From an uncultured Clostridia bacterium (GTDB taxonomy: Bacteria > Bacillota > Clostridia > Christensenellales > Borkfalkiaceae): 21,748 bases of DNA. The position numbers and the translations under genes are program-made. The notes below the pieces were generated by a model. That model was given only the letters and a program-made list of their open reading frames with translations, made no database searches and had not been told where the DNA came from. Below are positions 8,059 to 14,364 of this stretch, piece after piece; positions within the stretch are counted from its first letter, which is position 1, and each line of letters begins with the position of its first letter. The stretch lies in contig CAKQKA010000017.1 in the NCBI GenBank assembly GCA_934247855.1, positions 1-21,748 of the forward strand, in the 5' to 3' direction.

Positions 8059-8099
8059 AAAAATATATCGTATATATCCAAAAATATATCGTATATATC
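8059..8099. repeat. Two-copy AT-rich direct repeat upstream of the thioesterase promoter
   Basis: AAAAATATATCGTATATATC occurs at 8059-8078 and again, identical, at 8080-8099. The period is 21 bp, two turns of the helix. The second copy ends 12 bp before the -35 box of the next promoter, where an activator site or UP-element would lie. Confidence 0.8.
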
Positions 8100-8111
8100 A
8101 TTGTAGCACAG

Positions 8112-8141
8112 TTGACAGCTTTATAATCAAAATGCTAAAAT
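8112..8141 (+). promoter_or_regulatory. Promoter of the acyl-ACP thioesterase gene
   Basis: TTGACA (8112-8117), an 18-bp spacer, TAAAAT (8136-8141) preceded by TGC (extended -10). The predicted start is near 8148, about 29 nt before the ATG. TATAAT at 8122-8127 is an alternative -10 but has no good -35. Confidence 0.65.
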
Positions 8142-8176
8142 AAATCGAAATCAAAAGCCGTAATCGAGGGCGCAAG

Positions 8177-8908
8177 ATGAATAGAATCATAAACAACGAG
8201 ACAATTAAAAAAGAAAACACTTTTTCAAGGGCGTTTACTCTTACCGATAATGCCTCGGGCAGTTTAAACGTAATAAAGCCGGGCGGGATACTCGATATTT
8301 TTCAGACCGCTGCGGGCGTTCATGCAGATAACCTCGGCGTCGGCAGTCGTTATTTAATGCAAAACGGCAAGTGCTGGGTGTTGGAATCGGTAAGCTATAA
8401 AGTCCTCGGTTCGGTCTTGCCTCATTCGGATATCGTAGCCGAAACATATTTCCGCAACCCCGGTCGTTTGTTTTACGAAAGAGATTATATAATTTACGAT
8501 AAGTCGGGCAATAAGTCGATTATCGGTACTTCCAGATGGCTTGTTATCGATATAAAAACGCGCAGACCGATGCTTAATGCCATCGATTACGGGTGCGTCG
8601 GGCGCGATGAATGCGTTATGCCTATGCATGAAAAAATACGCTATGATTTTTCGCAGGCGGGAATTTTAGGCGAGTATAAAATTCACCTGACCGAAACCGA
8701 CATAGTCGGACATTTTAATAATTCGCGCTATGCCGACGTCATTTTTGAATTTTATCCTTTTGCATTAAAAGATCTGCAAATTGATTTTATAAAAGAATGT
8801 AAAGCGGGCGAAAATATTACCGTTAAAGGCGTTGAAGGTGCCGACGGCGTTTACGTTGAAGGCGGCGTTAACGGCGAAAGGCGCTTTGTCGCAAAGTTTA
8901 ATTACTGA
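8177..8908 (+). CDS. Acyl-ACP thioesterase (FatA/FatB-like, double hotdog)
   Basis: Hydrolyses acyl-ACP to free fatty acid, ending or diverting fatty-acid synthesis in the cytoplasm. Seen: 243 residues, typical of the bacterial form. The first hotdog has the helix LDIFQTAAGVHADNLGVG (39-56), and TSRWLVIDIKTRRP (118-131) follows. The second hotdog holds DIVGHFNNSRYADV (175-188), matching the plant thioesterase active-site region with D175, H179 and N181. GAGGG about 6 nt upstream is the Shine-Dalgarno. It has its own promoter and seems monocistronic. A repeat copy (8509-8525, 16 of 17) encodes NKSIIG in the loop before the TSRW strand, a variable position. Chain-length specificity cannot be read. 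Confidence 0.9.
   Translation: MNRIINNETIKKENTFSRAFTLTDNASGSLNVIKPGGILDIFQTAAGVHADNLGVGSRYLMQNGKCWVLESVSYKVLGSVLPHSDIVAETYFRNPGRLFYERDYIIYDKSGNKSIIGTSRWLVIDIKTRRPMLNAIDYGCVGRDECVMPMHEKIRYDFSQAGILGEYKIHLTETDIVGHFNNSRYADVIFEFYPFALKDLQIDFIKECKAGENITVKGVEGADGVYVEGGVNGERRFVAKFNY
8509..8525 (+). repeat. Dispersed repeat, 16/17, in the thioesterase gene
   Basis: CAATAAGTCGATTATCG, one mismatch. It encodes NKSIIG in a variable loop of the thioesterase. Confidence 0.7.
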
Positions 8909-8978
8909 ACAATATCTTGTGTTTAACTGAATTTTTCGCGCGGTAACGTTACCGAAAAATAGAAATTTTTAAAATTTG

Positions 8979-9008
8979 GGAATATAAATTTTGATATCGG
9001 GAAAACTA
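8979..9008 (+). promoter_or_regulatory. Sigma-F/sigma-G-type promoter candidate for sigG
   Basis: GGAATA (8979-8984), a 17-bp spacer, AAAACTA (9002-9008). This is close to the forespore pattern TGAATA / CATACTA, and GGGAAAACTA (8999-9008) fits the sigma-F -10 pattern GGnrAnAnTw. sigG is under sigma-F in Bacillus, so the position makes sense. No sigma-A-type promoter was seen. The leader would be about 95 nt and would contain a repeat copy at 9041-9057. Confidence 0.5.
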
Positions 9009-9040
9009 TCCGTATCGGCTGTTTTGGTTGAAATGTCAGC

Positions 9041-9057
9041 CTATAGGTCGATTATCG
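9041..9057 (+). repeat. Dispersed repeat, 16/17, in the sigG leader
   Basis: CTATAGGTCGATTATCG, one mismatch. It lies 53 bases before the sigG start, downstream of the forespore-type promoter candidate. Confidence 0.85.
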
Positions 9058-9109
9058 GGTGGTTTTCTGCACTTTTCATTTGTTTTTACGTTACATAGGA
9101 GATTGAATA

Positions 9110-9886
9110 ATGAACGGAAAAGTCAAAGTATCCGGTATCGATACCTCAAGTCTTAAAAATCTCGGAAGAAAGAAAAGCGAAGAACTGATGCTCAGAATCA
9201 AGGCTGGCGACGAACTTGCGAAAGAAGAATTTATAATGGGCAATCTGAAACTTGTTTTGTCCGTTATAAAACGTTTTCAGAACAACAAAGTATCCGCCGA
9301 CGATATGTTTCAGTCGGGCTGTATCGGACTTATTAAGGCGGTGGAAAATTTCGACGTTTCGCTCGGCGTATGTTTTTCGACCTATGCCGTACCGATGATT
9401 ATCGGTGAAATCAAGCGAATTTTGCGCACGACAAACAGTTTAAGAGTGCCGAGAAGTATACGCGATTCGGCTTTCAAAGCTTTAAAAATCCGTTCCGAAT
9501 TAGAAAAAAACGGAGAAGAAGCGACTATGGCTCAAATCGCCGAAAAAATGAACGTGGAAGAAAAGGAGGTCGTCTATGCGCTTGACGCTATATCCGATCC
9601 CGCTTCTATCTTCGATCCCGTTTACAACAAATCGGGAGATACTATAGAACTGCTCGATCAGCTTAAAGACGAGGGTAACAACGACGAACGCTGGACGGAA
9701 AAAGTCGCCTTGGAAAGTGCGTTCGACCGCCTGGGCGAACGTGAAAAAAAGATTATTTATATGCGATATTACGAGGGAAAAACGCAAACGGAAATTTCGG
9801 GCGAGGTCGGGCTTTCGCAGGCGCAGGTTTCCCGCCTTGAAAAACTTGCTTTGCTCTTTATGCGCAAGCGTTTGTCTTTTACCTGA
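9110..9886 (+). CDS. sigG: RNA polymerase sporulation sigma factor SigG
   Basis: Late forespore sigma factor. Seen: 258 residues (B. subtilis 260). The N-terminus KVKVSGIDTSSL matches the SigG-specific KVEICGVDTSKL pattern, separating it from SigF, which lacks it. Region 2 includes DDMFQSGCIGLIKAVENF and FSTYAVPMIIGEIKR; region 3 runs around 125-175; region 4 has the helix-turn-helix TQTEISGEVGLSQAQVSRLE (about 222-241). AGGAG (9099-9103) precedes the ATG. In Bacillus it follows spoIIGA-sigE; here it stands alone between the thioesterase and pyk, with its own likely forespore promoter and a terminator. Confidence 0.93.
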   Translation: MNGKVKVSGIDTSSLKNLGRKKSEELMLRIKAGDELAKEEFIMGNLKLVLSVIKRFQNNKVSADDMFQSGCIGLIKAVENFDVSLGVCFSTYAVPMIIGEIKRILRTTNSLRVPRSIRDSAFKALKIRSELEKNGEEATMAQIAEKMNVEEKEVVYALDAISDPASIFDPVYNKSGDTIELLDQLKDEGNNDERWTEKVALESAFDRLGEREKKIIYMRYYEGKTQTEISGEVGLSQAQVSRLEKLALLFMRKRLSFT

Positions 9887-9918
9887 TAGAGCAAGAAAAA
9901 ATGTATATTATAAAAATT

Positions 9919-9944
9919 GCGGGCATATTGCCCGCTTTTCGTTT
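9919..9944 (+). terminator. Terminator after sigG
   Basis: GCGGGC (9919-9924), loop ATATT, GCCCGC (9930-9935), then TTTTCGTTT. A compact GC-rich stem 32 bases after the sigG stop. Confidence 0.8.
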
Positions 9945-10026
9945 ACCTGCCGAAGTTTAAGCCGATCGCTGCTTAAAAATTATTTTTCAAAAAATGCGGC
10001 AATGTTTTTCAGCCGTTTTATTTTAC

Positions 10027-10055
10027 TTGCAAAAAACAATTCTGAAATATATAAT
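10027..10055 (+). promoter_or_regulatory. Promoter of pyk
   Basis: TTGCAA (10027-10032), a 17-bp spacer, TATAAT (10050-10055). The predicted start near 10062 gives a leader of about 145 nt that contains a strong hairpin (10143-10177). The rest of the 9887-10207 gap holds only the sigG terminator and AT-rich sequence; no gene is supported in it. Confidence 0.6.
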
Positions 10056-10142
10056 ATAGCGGCATAGTGCGGTTATTTTTTTGCCGCAGTGTGCTTTCAT
10101 CGATTTTTGCTTTGAAAATTTTTTTCGATACTTACAGCATAA

Positions 10143-10177
10143 ACAAAACGGTCGCAAATGCGGCGACCGTCGTTTGT
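10143..10177 (+). promoter_or_regulatory. Hairpin in the pyk leader
   Basis: ACGGTCGC (10148-10155) pairs with GCGACCGT (10163-10170) around a 7-nt loop. ACAAA (10143-10147) pairs with TTTGT (10173-10177) past a 2-nt bulge. It ends 21 nt before the Shine-Dalgarno and has no U-run long enough for a sure terminator. It may be an attenuator, a stability element or a processing site. Confidence 0.5.
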
Positions 10178-10207
10178 CTTGTGTTCGGTATCGGTTACGG
10201 AGATATT

Positions 10208-11614
10208 ATGAAAAAAACAAAGATTATCTGCACGCTCGGACCTTCTTCGTGCGATATTGAAACCGTTTCCGCAATGGCGGATGCGGGCATGAACGTTGCA
10301 AGACTCAATTTTTCTCACGGCACGCACGAAGAGCACGCCGCAAGAATCGCAATCGTAAAGCAAGTACGCGAGGCGAAAAAGATGCCCATCGCCATATTGC
10401 TTGATACAAAAGGTCCCGAATTTCGTATAGGCACGTTTGCCGACGGAAAAATCAAACTCAAAAAAGGCGACAGGTTTTCTTTTACGCCCGAAGAAATCGA
10501 GGGCACTCGGTCGCGCGTTTCGGTAACTTACAAAAAAATAACGTCGGTAATGAAAAAAGGCGATAAGATTTTACTAAACAACGGACTTATGATTTTTACC
10601 GTCGATAACGTTACCGAAAAGGACGTCGAGTGTATCGTCGAGGTCGGCGGCGAACTTTCGGGCAGAAAGTCTATGTTTTTCCCGGATAAACAACTCGAGC
10701 TTGATTTTCTTTCGGAGAACGACAAAAAAGACCTTCTTTTCGGTATAGAACAGGGTGTTGATTACATAGCGCTGTCATTTGTTTCAAACGCGAATGACGT
10801 AATCGACGTAAAGAATTTTCTTAAAGCCAACGGCGGCGAAAAAATCGAGGTCATCGCCAAAATCGAAAGCCGTACAGGAGTTAACAATTTGTCCGCGATT
10901 ATGAAAGAAGCCGACGGCATTATGGTTGCGAGGGGCGATCTCGGAGTAGAAATTCCGTTTGAAGAACTTCCCGACGTGCAAAAAAATATGATTAACGAAT
11001 GCCGAATCTACGGCAAGCGCGTGATCACCGCTACCGAAATGCTCGAATCTATGATTCATAATCCCAGACCTACTCGTGCGGAAATTTCCGACGTTGCAAA
11101 CGCGGTATACGACGGTACTTCCGCGGTAATGCTTTCGGGCGAAACGGCTGCGGGCGAATATCCCGTGCGCGCGGTTGAAACTATGGCTAAAATAGTCGAG
11201 CGCGCCGAAAATCACGAAGAATATATTCAGCTCATCGATAATTTTGCAATCAAAACTCCGGGTGAAGCGTTATCGCATGCCGCAAGTCTTCTCGCAAAAG
11301 ACCTTAACGCAAAAGCCATTGTTGTTTGCACGCGTACGGGGCTTACCGCGCGTATGGTGTCGCGTTTCCGCCCGAATATTCCTATAATAGGGCTGACGAC
11401 CGACGAGCGCGCATATCAGAAACTTGCGCTCAGTTGGGGCGTGTTTCCGTTCAAAGCCGAAGAGTACGGCTCGGTGGACGTTTTGTTCTATTTTGCGAAA
11501 ATAGCGGCGCAAAAAAGCGGATTTTTAAAGCGCGGCGATAAGATCGTTATAACAGGCGGAACGCCCAACGGCAAGAGCGGTAACACAAATCTTATCTGCG
11601 TCGAAACGTTGTAA
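10208..11614 (+). CDS. pyk: Pyruvate kinase
   Basis: Converts phosphoenolpyruvate and ADP to pyruvate and ATP, the last step of glycolysis. Seen: 468 residues from ATG at 10208, with GGAGA 4 nt upstream; an earlier in-frame Met at 10067 would add 47 unrelated residues and lies by the promoter. The TIM-barrel motifs are ARLNFSHG (31-38), DTKGPEFRIG (66-75), the signature IAKIESRTGV (216-225), MVARGDLGVEIP (239-250), TATEMLESM (274-282) and LSGETAAGEYP (309-319). The extra C-terminal PEP-utiliser-like domain of Bacillus Pyk is absent. KSMFFPDK and LLNNGL replace the common KGVNLPG and DDGL stretches; similar variants occur in other clostridial Pyk, so this looks like a clade feature. It is monocistronic with its own terminator. 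Confidence 0.96.
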   Translation: MKKTKIICTLGPSSCDIETVSAMADAGMNVARLNFSHGTHEEHAARIAIVKQVREAKKMPIAILLDTKGPEFRIGTFADGKIKLKKGDRFSFTPEEIEGTRSRVSVTYKKITSVMKKGDKILLNNGLMIFTVDNVTEKDVECIVEVGGELSGRKSMFFPDKQLELDFLSENDKKDLLFGIEQGVDYIALSFVSNANDVIDVKNFLKANGGEKIEVIAKIESRTGVNNLSAIMKEADGIMVARGDLGVEIPFEELPDVQKNMINECRIYGKRVITATEMLESMIHNPRPTRAEISDVANAVYDGTSAVMLSGETAAGEYPVRAVETMAKIVERAENHEEYIQLIDNFAIKTPGEALSHAASLLAKDLNAKAIVVCTRTGLTARMVSRFRPNIPIIGLTTDERAYQKLALSWGVFPFKAEEYGSVDVLFYFAKIAAQKSGFLKRGDKIVITGGTPNGKSGNTNLICVETL

Positions 11615-11646
11615 CCCGCGCGACGCATTAAAACTTAAAATATATA

Positions 11647-11692
11647 AAAGTCGCCCTATAAGTCGATTATTCGTACTTTCGGCGGCTTTTTT
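11647..11692 (+). terminator. Terminator of pyk, with repeat copy in its loop
   Basis: AAAGTCGCC (11647-11655) pairs with GGCGGCTTT (11681-11689), with one G-U, followed by more T. The 25-base loop opens with the dispersed repeat (11656-11673, one inserted T). It is the second terminator in the window whose loop holds this repeat. Confidence 0.8.
11656..11673 (+). repeat. Dispersed repeat with one inserted T, in the pyk terminator loop
   Basis: CTATAAGTCGATTATTCG: all 17 bases are present, with one extra T before the final CG. Confidence 0.8.
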
Positions 11693-11717
11693 AACGCGTT
11701 TTTCTTTTTGCATTAAC

Positions 11718-11813
11718 TTTTGCGCAGGCAAAATCTTTCGCCGTCGGGCGAATATAGTTTTGTGCAGGCAAAATCTTTCGCCGTCGGGTGAATATAGTTT
11801 TGCGAAAGCAAAA
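11718..11813 (+). repeat. 40-bp tandem repeat made of paired tetraloop hairpins
   Basis: Copies lie at 11718-11757 and 11758-11797 (2 differences in 40), with a partial third copy at 11798-11813. Each unit has TTTTGC-GCAG-GCAAAA and TTCGCC-GTCG-GGCGAA, two 6-bp stems with 4-base loops. The third copy keeps only the first stem, with a GAAA tetraloop. Both C-to-T changes in copy 2 keep pairing as G-U in plus-strand RNA. It lies between the pyk terminator and the small membrane-protein gene. Confidence 0.85.
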
Positions 11814-11874
11814 ATTTTCTCAAGGCATAATAGCGTGCTTTCGTGCATACTTTATTTCGGGAACGATAAAAGTA

Positions 11875-12258
11875 ATGTCCGACTTGAGATATAAAATTTG
11901 GTTCAGAATCATAATCGGAATTGCCGCTTCGGCAATAATAACTTTGGTAATGCTGCTTGCGCTCTCTGGCGTTGCCGCGCTCATCGGCGTAGGAAAAACG
12001 ACCGTAAAAATAATGAACATAATCATTCGTCTTGCGGCATCGGGTGTTTGCGCGTATATAATAGCAACCGGGCGGCGCGCGTTGCTCGGCGGTTTGATTT
12101 CTTCGCTGTGTGCGTTTATAGGAACTTCTTTCATTTTTTTCATTTTCTCAGGCGTTCCGTCTTTTGCTTCGATATTCGTAAATTATGCTTTTACGCTTGC
12201 GTTTTGCGTCATTTTTTCAATTATTTTCGTAAATTTCAAAAAAACAGCCGATAATTGA
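11875..12258 (+). CDS. Small integral membrane protein, TIGR04086-like
   Basis: Function unknown. Seen: 127 residues with four predicted membrane segments (about 8-33, 41-60, 67-89 and 95-120), short polar ends, and a basic C-terminus (NFKKTADN). Length, topology and position just before a SCIFF gene match the TIGR04086 family of clostridial membrane proteins, which often sit beside scfA or yajC/secDF. The start at 11875 (MSDLRYK) is chosen because the longer frame from 11788 would begin inside the tandem repeat. No clear Shine-Dalgarno is present. The SCIFF promoter begins right at its stop. The call rests on length, topology and synteny. Confidence 0.7.
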   Translation: MSDLRYKIWFRIIIGIAASAIITLVMLLALSGVAALIGVGKTTVKIMNIIIRLAASGVCAYIIATGRRALLGGLISSLCAFIGTSFIFFIFSGVPSFASIFVNYAFTLAFCVIFSIIFVNFKKTADN

Positions 12259-12287
12259 TTGTCTTATCGTTTACGTTAGTGTATAAT
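12259..12287 (+). promoter_or_regulatory. Promoter of the SCIFF gene
   Basis: TTGTCT (12259-12264), a 17-bp spacer, TATAAT (12282-12287). The start is near 12294. The leader contains a tandem 11-bp repeat (TCGGTCGGCT at 12304-12313 and 12315-12324) before the GGAGG at 12333-12337. Confidence 0.6.
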
Positions 12288-12343
12288 AAACAAAGAAAAT
12301 TAATCGGTCGGCTGTCGGTCGGCTTATTATACGGAGGCAAATT

Positions 12344-12508
12344 ATGAAGAGAATTAAAACCGTAGCTGTTGCTGCAAAGAAATCCGTTGTCGGATGCGGC
12401 GAATGCAGAAGCACTTGCCAGTCTGCTTGCAAAACCAGCTGTACCGTCGGCAACCAATCTTGCGAAAAGCAAACCAGAGAAAGAAAAGAAAAGGAAATTC
12501 TCGCCTGA
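12344..12508 (+). CDS. scfA: Six-cysteine ranthipeptide precursor SCIFF
   Basis: Ribosomally made peptide that a radical SAM enzyme cross-links by thioethers (ranthipeptide class); such peptides are widespread in Clostridia, and their role is not settled. Seen: 54 residues, too short for most gene finders. MKRIKTVAVAAKKS is the leader-like start. The core has six Cys at 18, 21, 25, 29, 33 and 40, including CGECRSTCQSACKTSC and TVGNQSCEK, which match the SCIFF consensus closely. A charged tail (TRERKEKEILA) follows. ACGGAGG sits 6 nt before the ATG. The gene has its own promoter and a strong terminator (12559-12588) before scfB, fitting high expression of the peptide relative to the enzyme. 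Confidence 0.95.
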   Translation: MKRIKTVAVAAKKSVVGCGECRSTCQSACKTSCTVGNQSCEKQTRERKEKEILA

Positions 12509-12558
12509 TTCAGGCGGGTTATCCTTGTTGAGTTTAATTCTGTAATTCTGTAAAAACG

Positions 12559-12588
12559 GTTTTCCCGTCTTTCGGGGAAACTTTTTTT
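12559..12588 (+). terminator. Terminator between scfA and scfB
   Basis: GTTTTCCCG (12559-12567) pairs with CGGGGAAAC (12573-12581), with one G-U, loop TCTTT, followed by seven T. A smaller stem, CGCCTG-ATT-CAGGCG (12502-12516), overlaps the scfA stop. Confidence 0.85.
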
Positions 12589-12719
12589 GCGTAAAAGCAA
12601 GATTTTAATTTCTTTTGCGGTGTTTGCCGTAACGATGCGAGTTAAAGCGGTGTTTTTAAAGCGTATAAACGGCGGACATGGTTTTTGCGTCGGTTTAATC
12701 CGACCGATTTGGTGATATA

Positions 12720-14066
12720 ATGGTACATTGTTTTAGTTTTGACGACGATTATTATTTGTACGACGTAGGCAGCGGCAGTTTACATAAATGCGACGCGCTT
12801 ACTTGTCAGGTAATCAATAAAAGGCAGGGTTTGCCGTATGATTTCGGCGGTGTTTCGGATGACGTTATCGCTGAGATAGAAACCGAGATCGACGAGCTTT
12901 GCGCCGAGGGCACTCTTTTTAAAAAAGACGATCCCGTCGTGCCCGCAAAGAGCAAGTATGTAAAGGCGTTGTGTCTGCATATATGCCACGACTGTAACCT
13001 GCGTTGCAAATATTGTTTCGCGGGGACAGGCTCGTTCAAAGGCGTTCGCTCGTTTATGAGCGAAGAGGTCGCTAAAAAGGCGATAGATTTTCTTATCGAA
13101 AATTCGGGCGACAGAAGAATTCTGGAAACCGACTTTTTCGGCGGCGAACCGCTGATGAATTTCGACGTAGTTAAAAAGACGGTCGAATATGCAAACGCAA
13201 AGGCAGCAGAGCGCGGTAAAAAGTTCCTGTTCACGATGACGACGAACGGCGTTTTGTTAAAAGGCGAAATTGCCGATTGGCTCAACGAAAATATGGAAAA
13301 CGTCGTTTTGAGCCTGGACGGGCGCAAAGAAGTGCACGACGAAGTTCGTAAAACCGTCAACGGAAAGGGCAGTTTTGACGTAATCATTCAGAATTTCAAG
13401 AATTTTGTGGCAAAGCGTGGCGGAAAATCGTATTATATCCGCGGAACTTTCACCAACAAAAATCTCGATTTTGCCAAAGACGTTTTGTTTATGGCTGACA
13501 GCGGATTTAAAGAAATCTCGCTCGAACCCGTTGTTCTTGAACCCACGCACGAACTTGCTATTCCCGAAAGCGCGATTCCTCAAATCAAGGAAGAATACAA
13601 AAAACTCGCCCGCGAATATATCGAGCGCAGGAAAAACGGCAGAGGTTTTCATTTCTTCCATTTCAGCATAGATCTGGAGGGCGGTCCGTGTTTGCAAAAA
13701 CGCGTAAATGCTTGCGGTGCGGGCAACGAATATTTCTCGGTTACGCCTAACGGGGATATCTATCCTTGCCATCAGTTTGCAGATAAACCCGAGTTTAAAA
13801 TGGGTAACGTATTCGAGGGTAAAATAGACGAAACCATTCGCGATAAGTTCCGCAACAGCTCGCTCTTTACGCGAAAAGGTTGCGAGAACTGTTTTGCTCG
13901 TTATCACTGCAGCGGCGGTTGCGCGGCGAATAATTATGCGTTTAACGGCGATATAAACATACCGTATAAGCCCACGTGCGAAATGCTTAAAGCAAGAACG
14001 GAATGCGCTATGCATATACTTTCCTGCGAAAAAGAACAAAAAGAAAACGAAAATACCGCAAAATAA
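12720..14066 (+). CDS. scfB: Radical SAM/SPASM maturase of the SCIFF peptide
   Basis: Forms thioether cross-links in the SCIFF peptide. Seen: 448 residues. An N-terminal part (1-80) fits a peptide-binding RRE-like domain. The radical SAM cluster motif is C92/C96/C99 (CNLRCKYC), followed by FFGGEPL and TMTTNG. The C-terminal SPASM region has many Cys (GPCLQKRVNACGAG, IYPCHQF, GCENCFARYHCSGGC, PTCEM), fitting two auxiliary Fe-S clusters. Start: ATG at 12720 with GGTGAT as Shine-Dalgarno; a small hairpin (GTCGG-TTTAAT-CCGAC, 12689-12704) lies just upstream. It sits 211 bases after scfA, as is usual for this pair. No strong separate promoter was seen. Confidence 0.95.
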   Translation: MVHCFSFDDDYYLYDVGSGSLHKCDALTCQVINKRQGLPYDFGGVSDDVIAEIETEIDELCAEGTLFKKDDPVVPAKSKYVKALCLHICHDCNLRCKYCFAGTGSFKGVRSFMSEEVAKKAIDFLIENSGDRRILETDFFGGEPLMNFDVVKKTVEYANAKAAERGKKFLFTMTTNGVLLKGEIADWLNENMENVVLSLDGRKEVHDEVRKTVNGKGSFDVIIQNFKNFVAKRGGKSYYIRGTFTNKNLDFAKDVLFMADSGFKEISLEPVVLEPTHELAIPESAIPQIKEEYKKLAREYIERRKNGRGFHFFHFSIDLEGGPCLQKRVNACGAGNEYFSVTPNGDIYPCHQFADKPEFKMGNVFEGKIDETIRDKFRNSSLFTRKGCENCFARYHCSGGCAANNYAFNGDINIPYKPTCEMLKARTECAMHILSCEKEQKENENTAK

Positions 14067-14161
14067 AGCGGCGATAAGCGCGGTAAAATTAACCGAAATG
14101 GGGCTTTTTTACTGTTAAAAATCCTTGTTTTGGTCGAAAAAAGCGCAATAATCGTTTATCG

Positions 14162-14197
14162 AAAGCCGAACCGAAGCCTGACGGTCCGGCTTTTTTT
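14162..14197 (+). terminator. Terminator after scfB
   Basis: AAAGCCG and ACCG (14162-14173) pair with CGGT and CGGCTTT (14182-14193) across one mismatch, and a run of T ends at 14197. It separates scfB from the secDF unit. Confidence 0.8.
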
Positions 14198-14238
14198 CAA
14201 AACTAACCGAAAAATCTTTAAAATACAGTCAAAAATTA

Positions 14239-14267
14239 TTGACTATTTCGCTTATTCATTATATAAT
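14239..14267 (+). promoter_or_regulatory. Promoter of the secD-secF operon
   Basis: TTGACT (14239-14244), a 17-bp spacer, TATAAT (14262-14267). The predicted start is near 14274, giving a leader of about 90 nt before secD. Confidence 0.75.
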
Positions 14268-14364
14268 GTCAAAGTGCATAATCGGTTGAGAATATGCGCG
14301 CGCGCCGAAAACGGCGCAAGGAAAAAAGTTACTTTAGAATGCTTTGTTTAAAGCAGGAGGCAGT

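Noticed and set aside
6116..8143. A 675-codon open frame on the plus strand opposite typA
   Set aside because: It mirrors typA codons exactly, shows no family motif, and typA on the other strand is a clear full-length gene with promoter and Shine-Dalgarno.
8931..8960. Terminator after the thioesterase (ATTTTTC, GGTAACGTTACC, GAAAAAT)
   Set aside because: The palindrome is real but the outer arms are offset by an unpaired GCGC and no T-run directly follows; termination is unproven.
10059..10087. GCGGCA/TGCCGC hairpin at the start of the pyk leader
   Set aside because: Its left arm overlaps the predicted transcript start, so it may not be present in the RNA.
13257..14039. A 260-codon minus-strand frame inside scfB
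   Set aside because: It is a shadow of the scfB reading frame with no recognisable domain and no ribosome-binding site.
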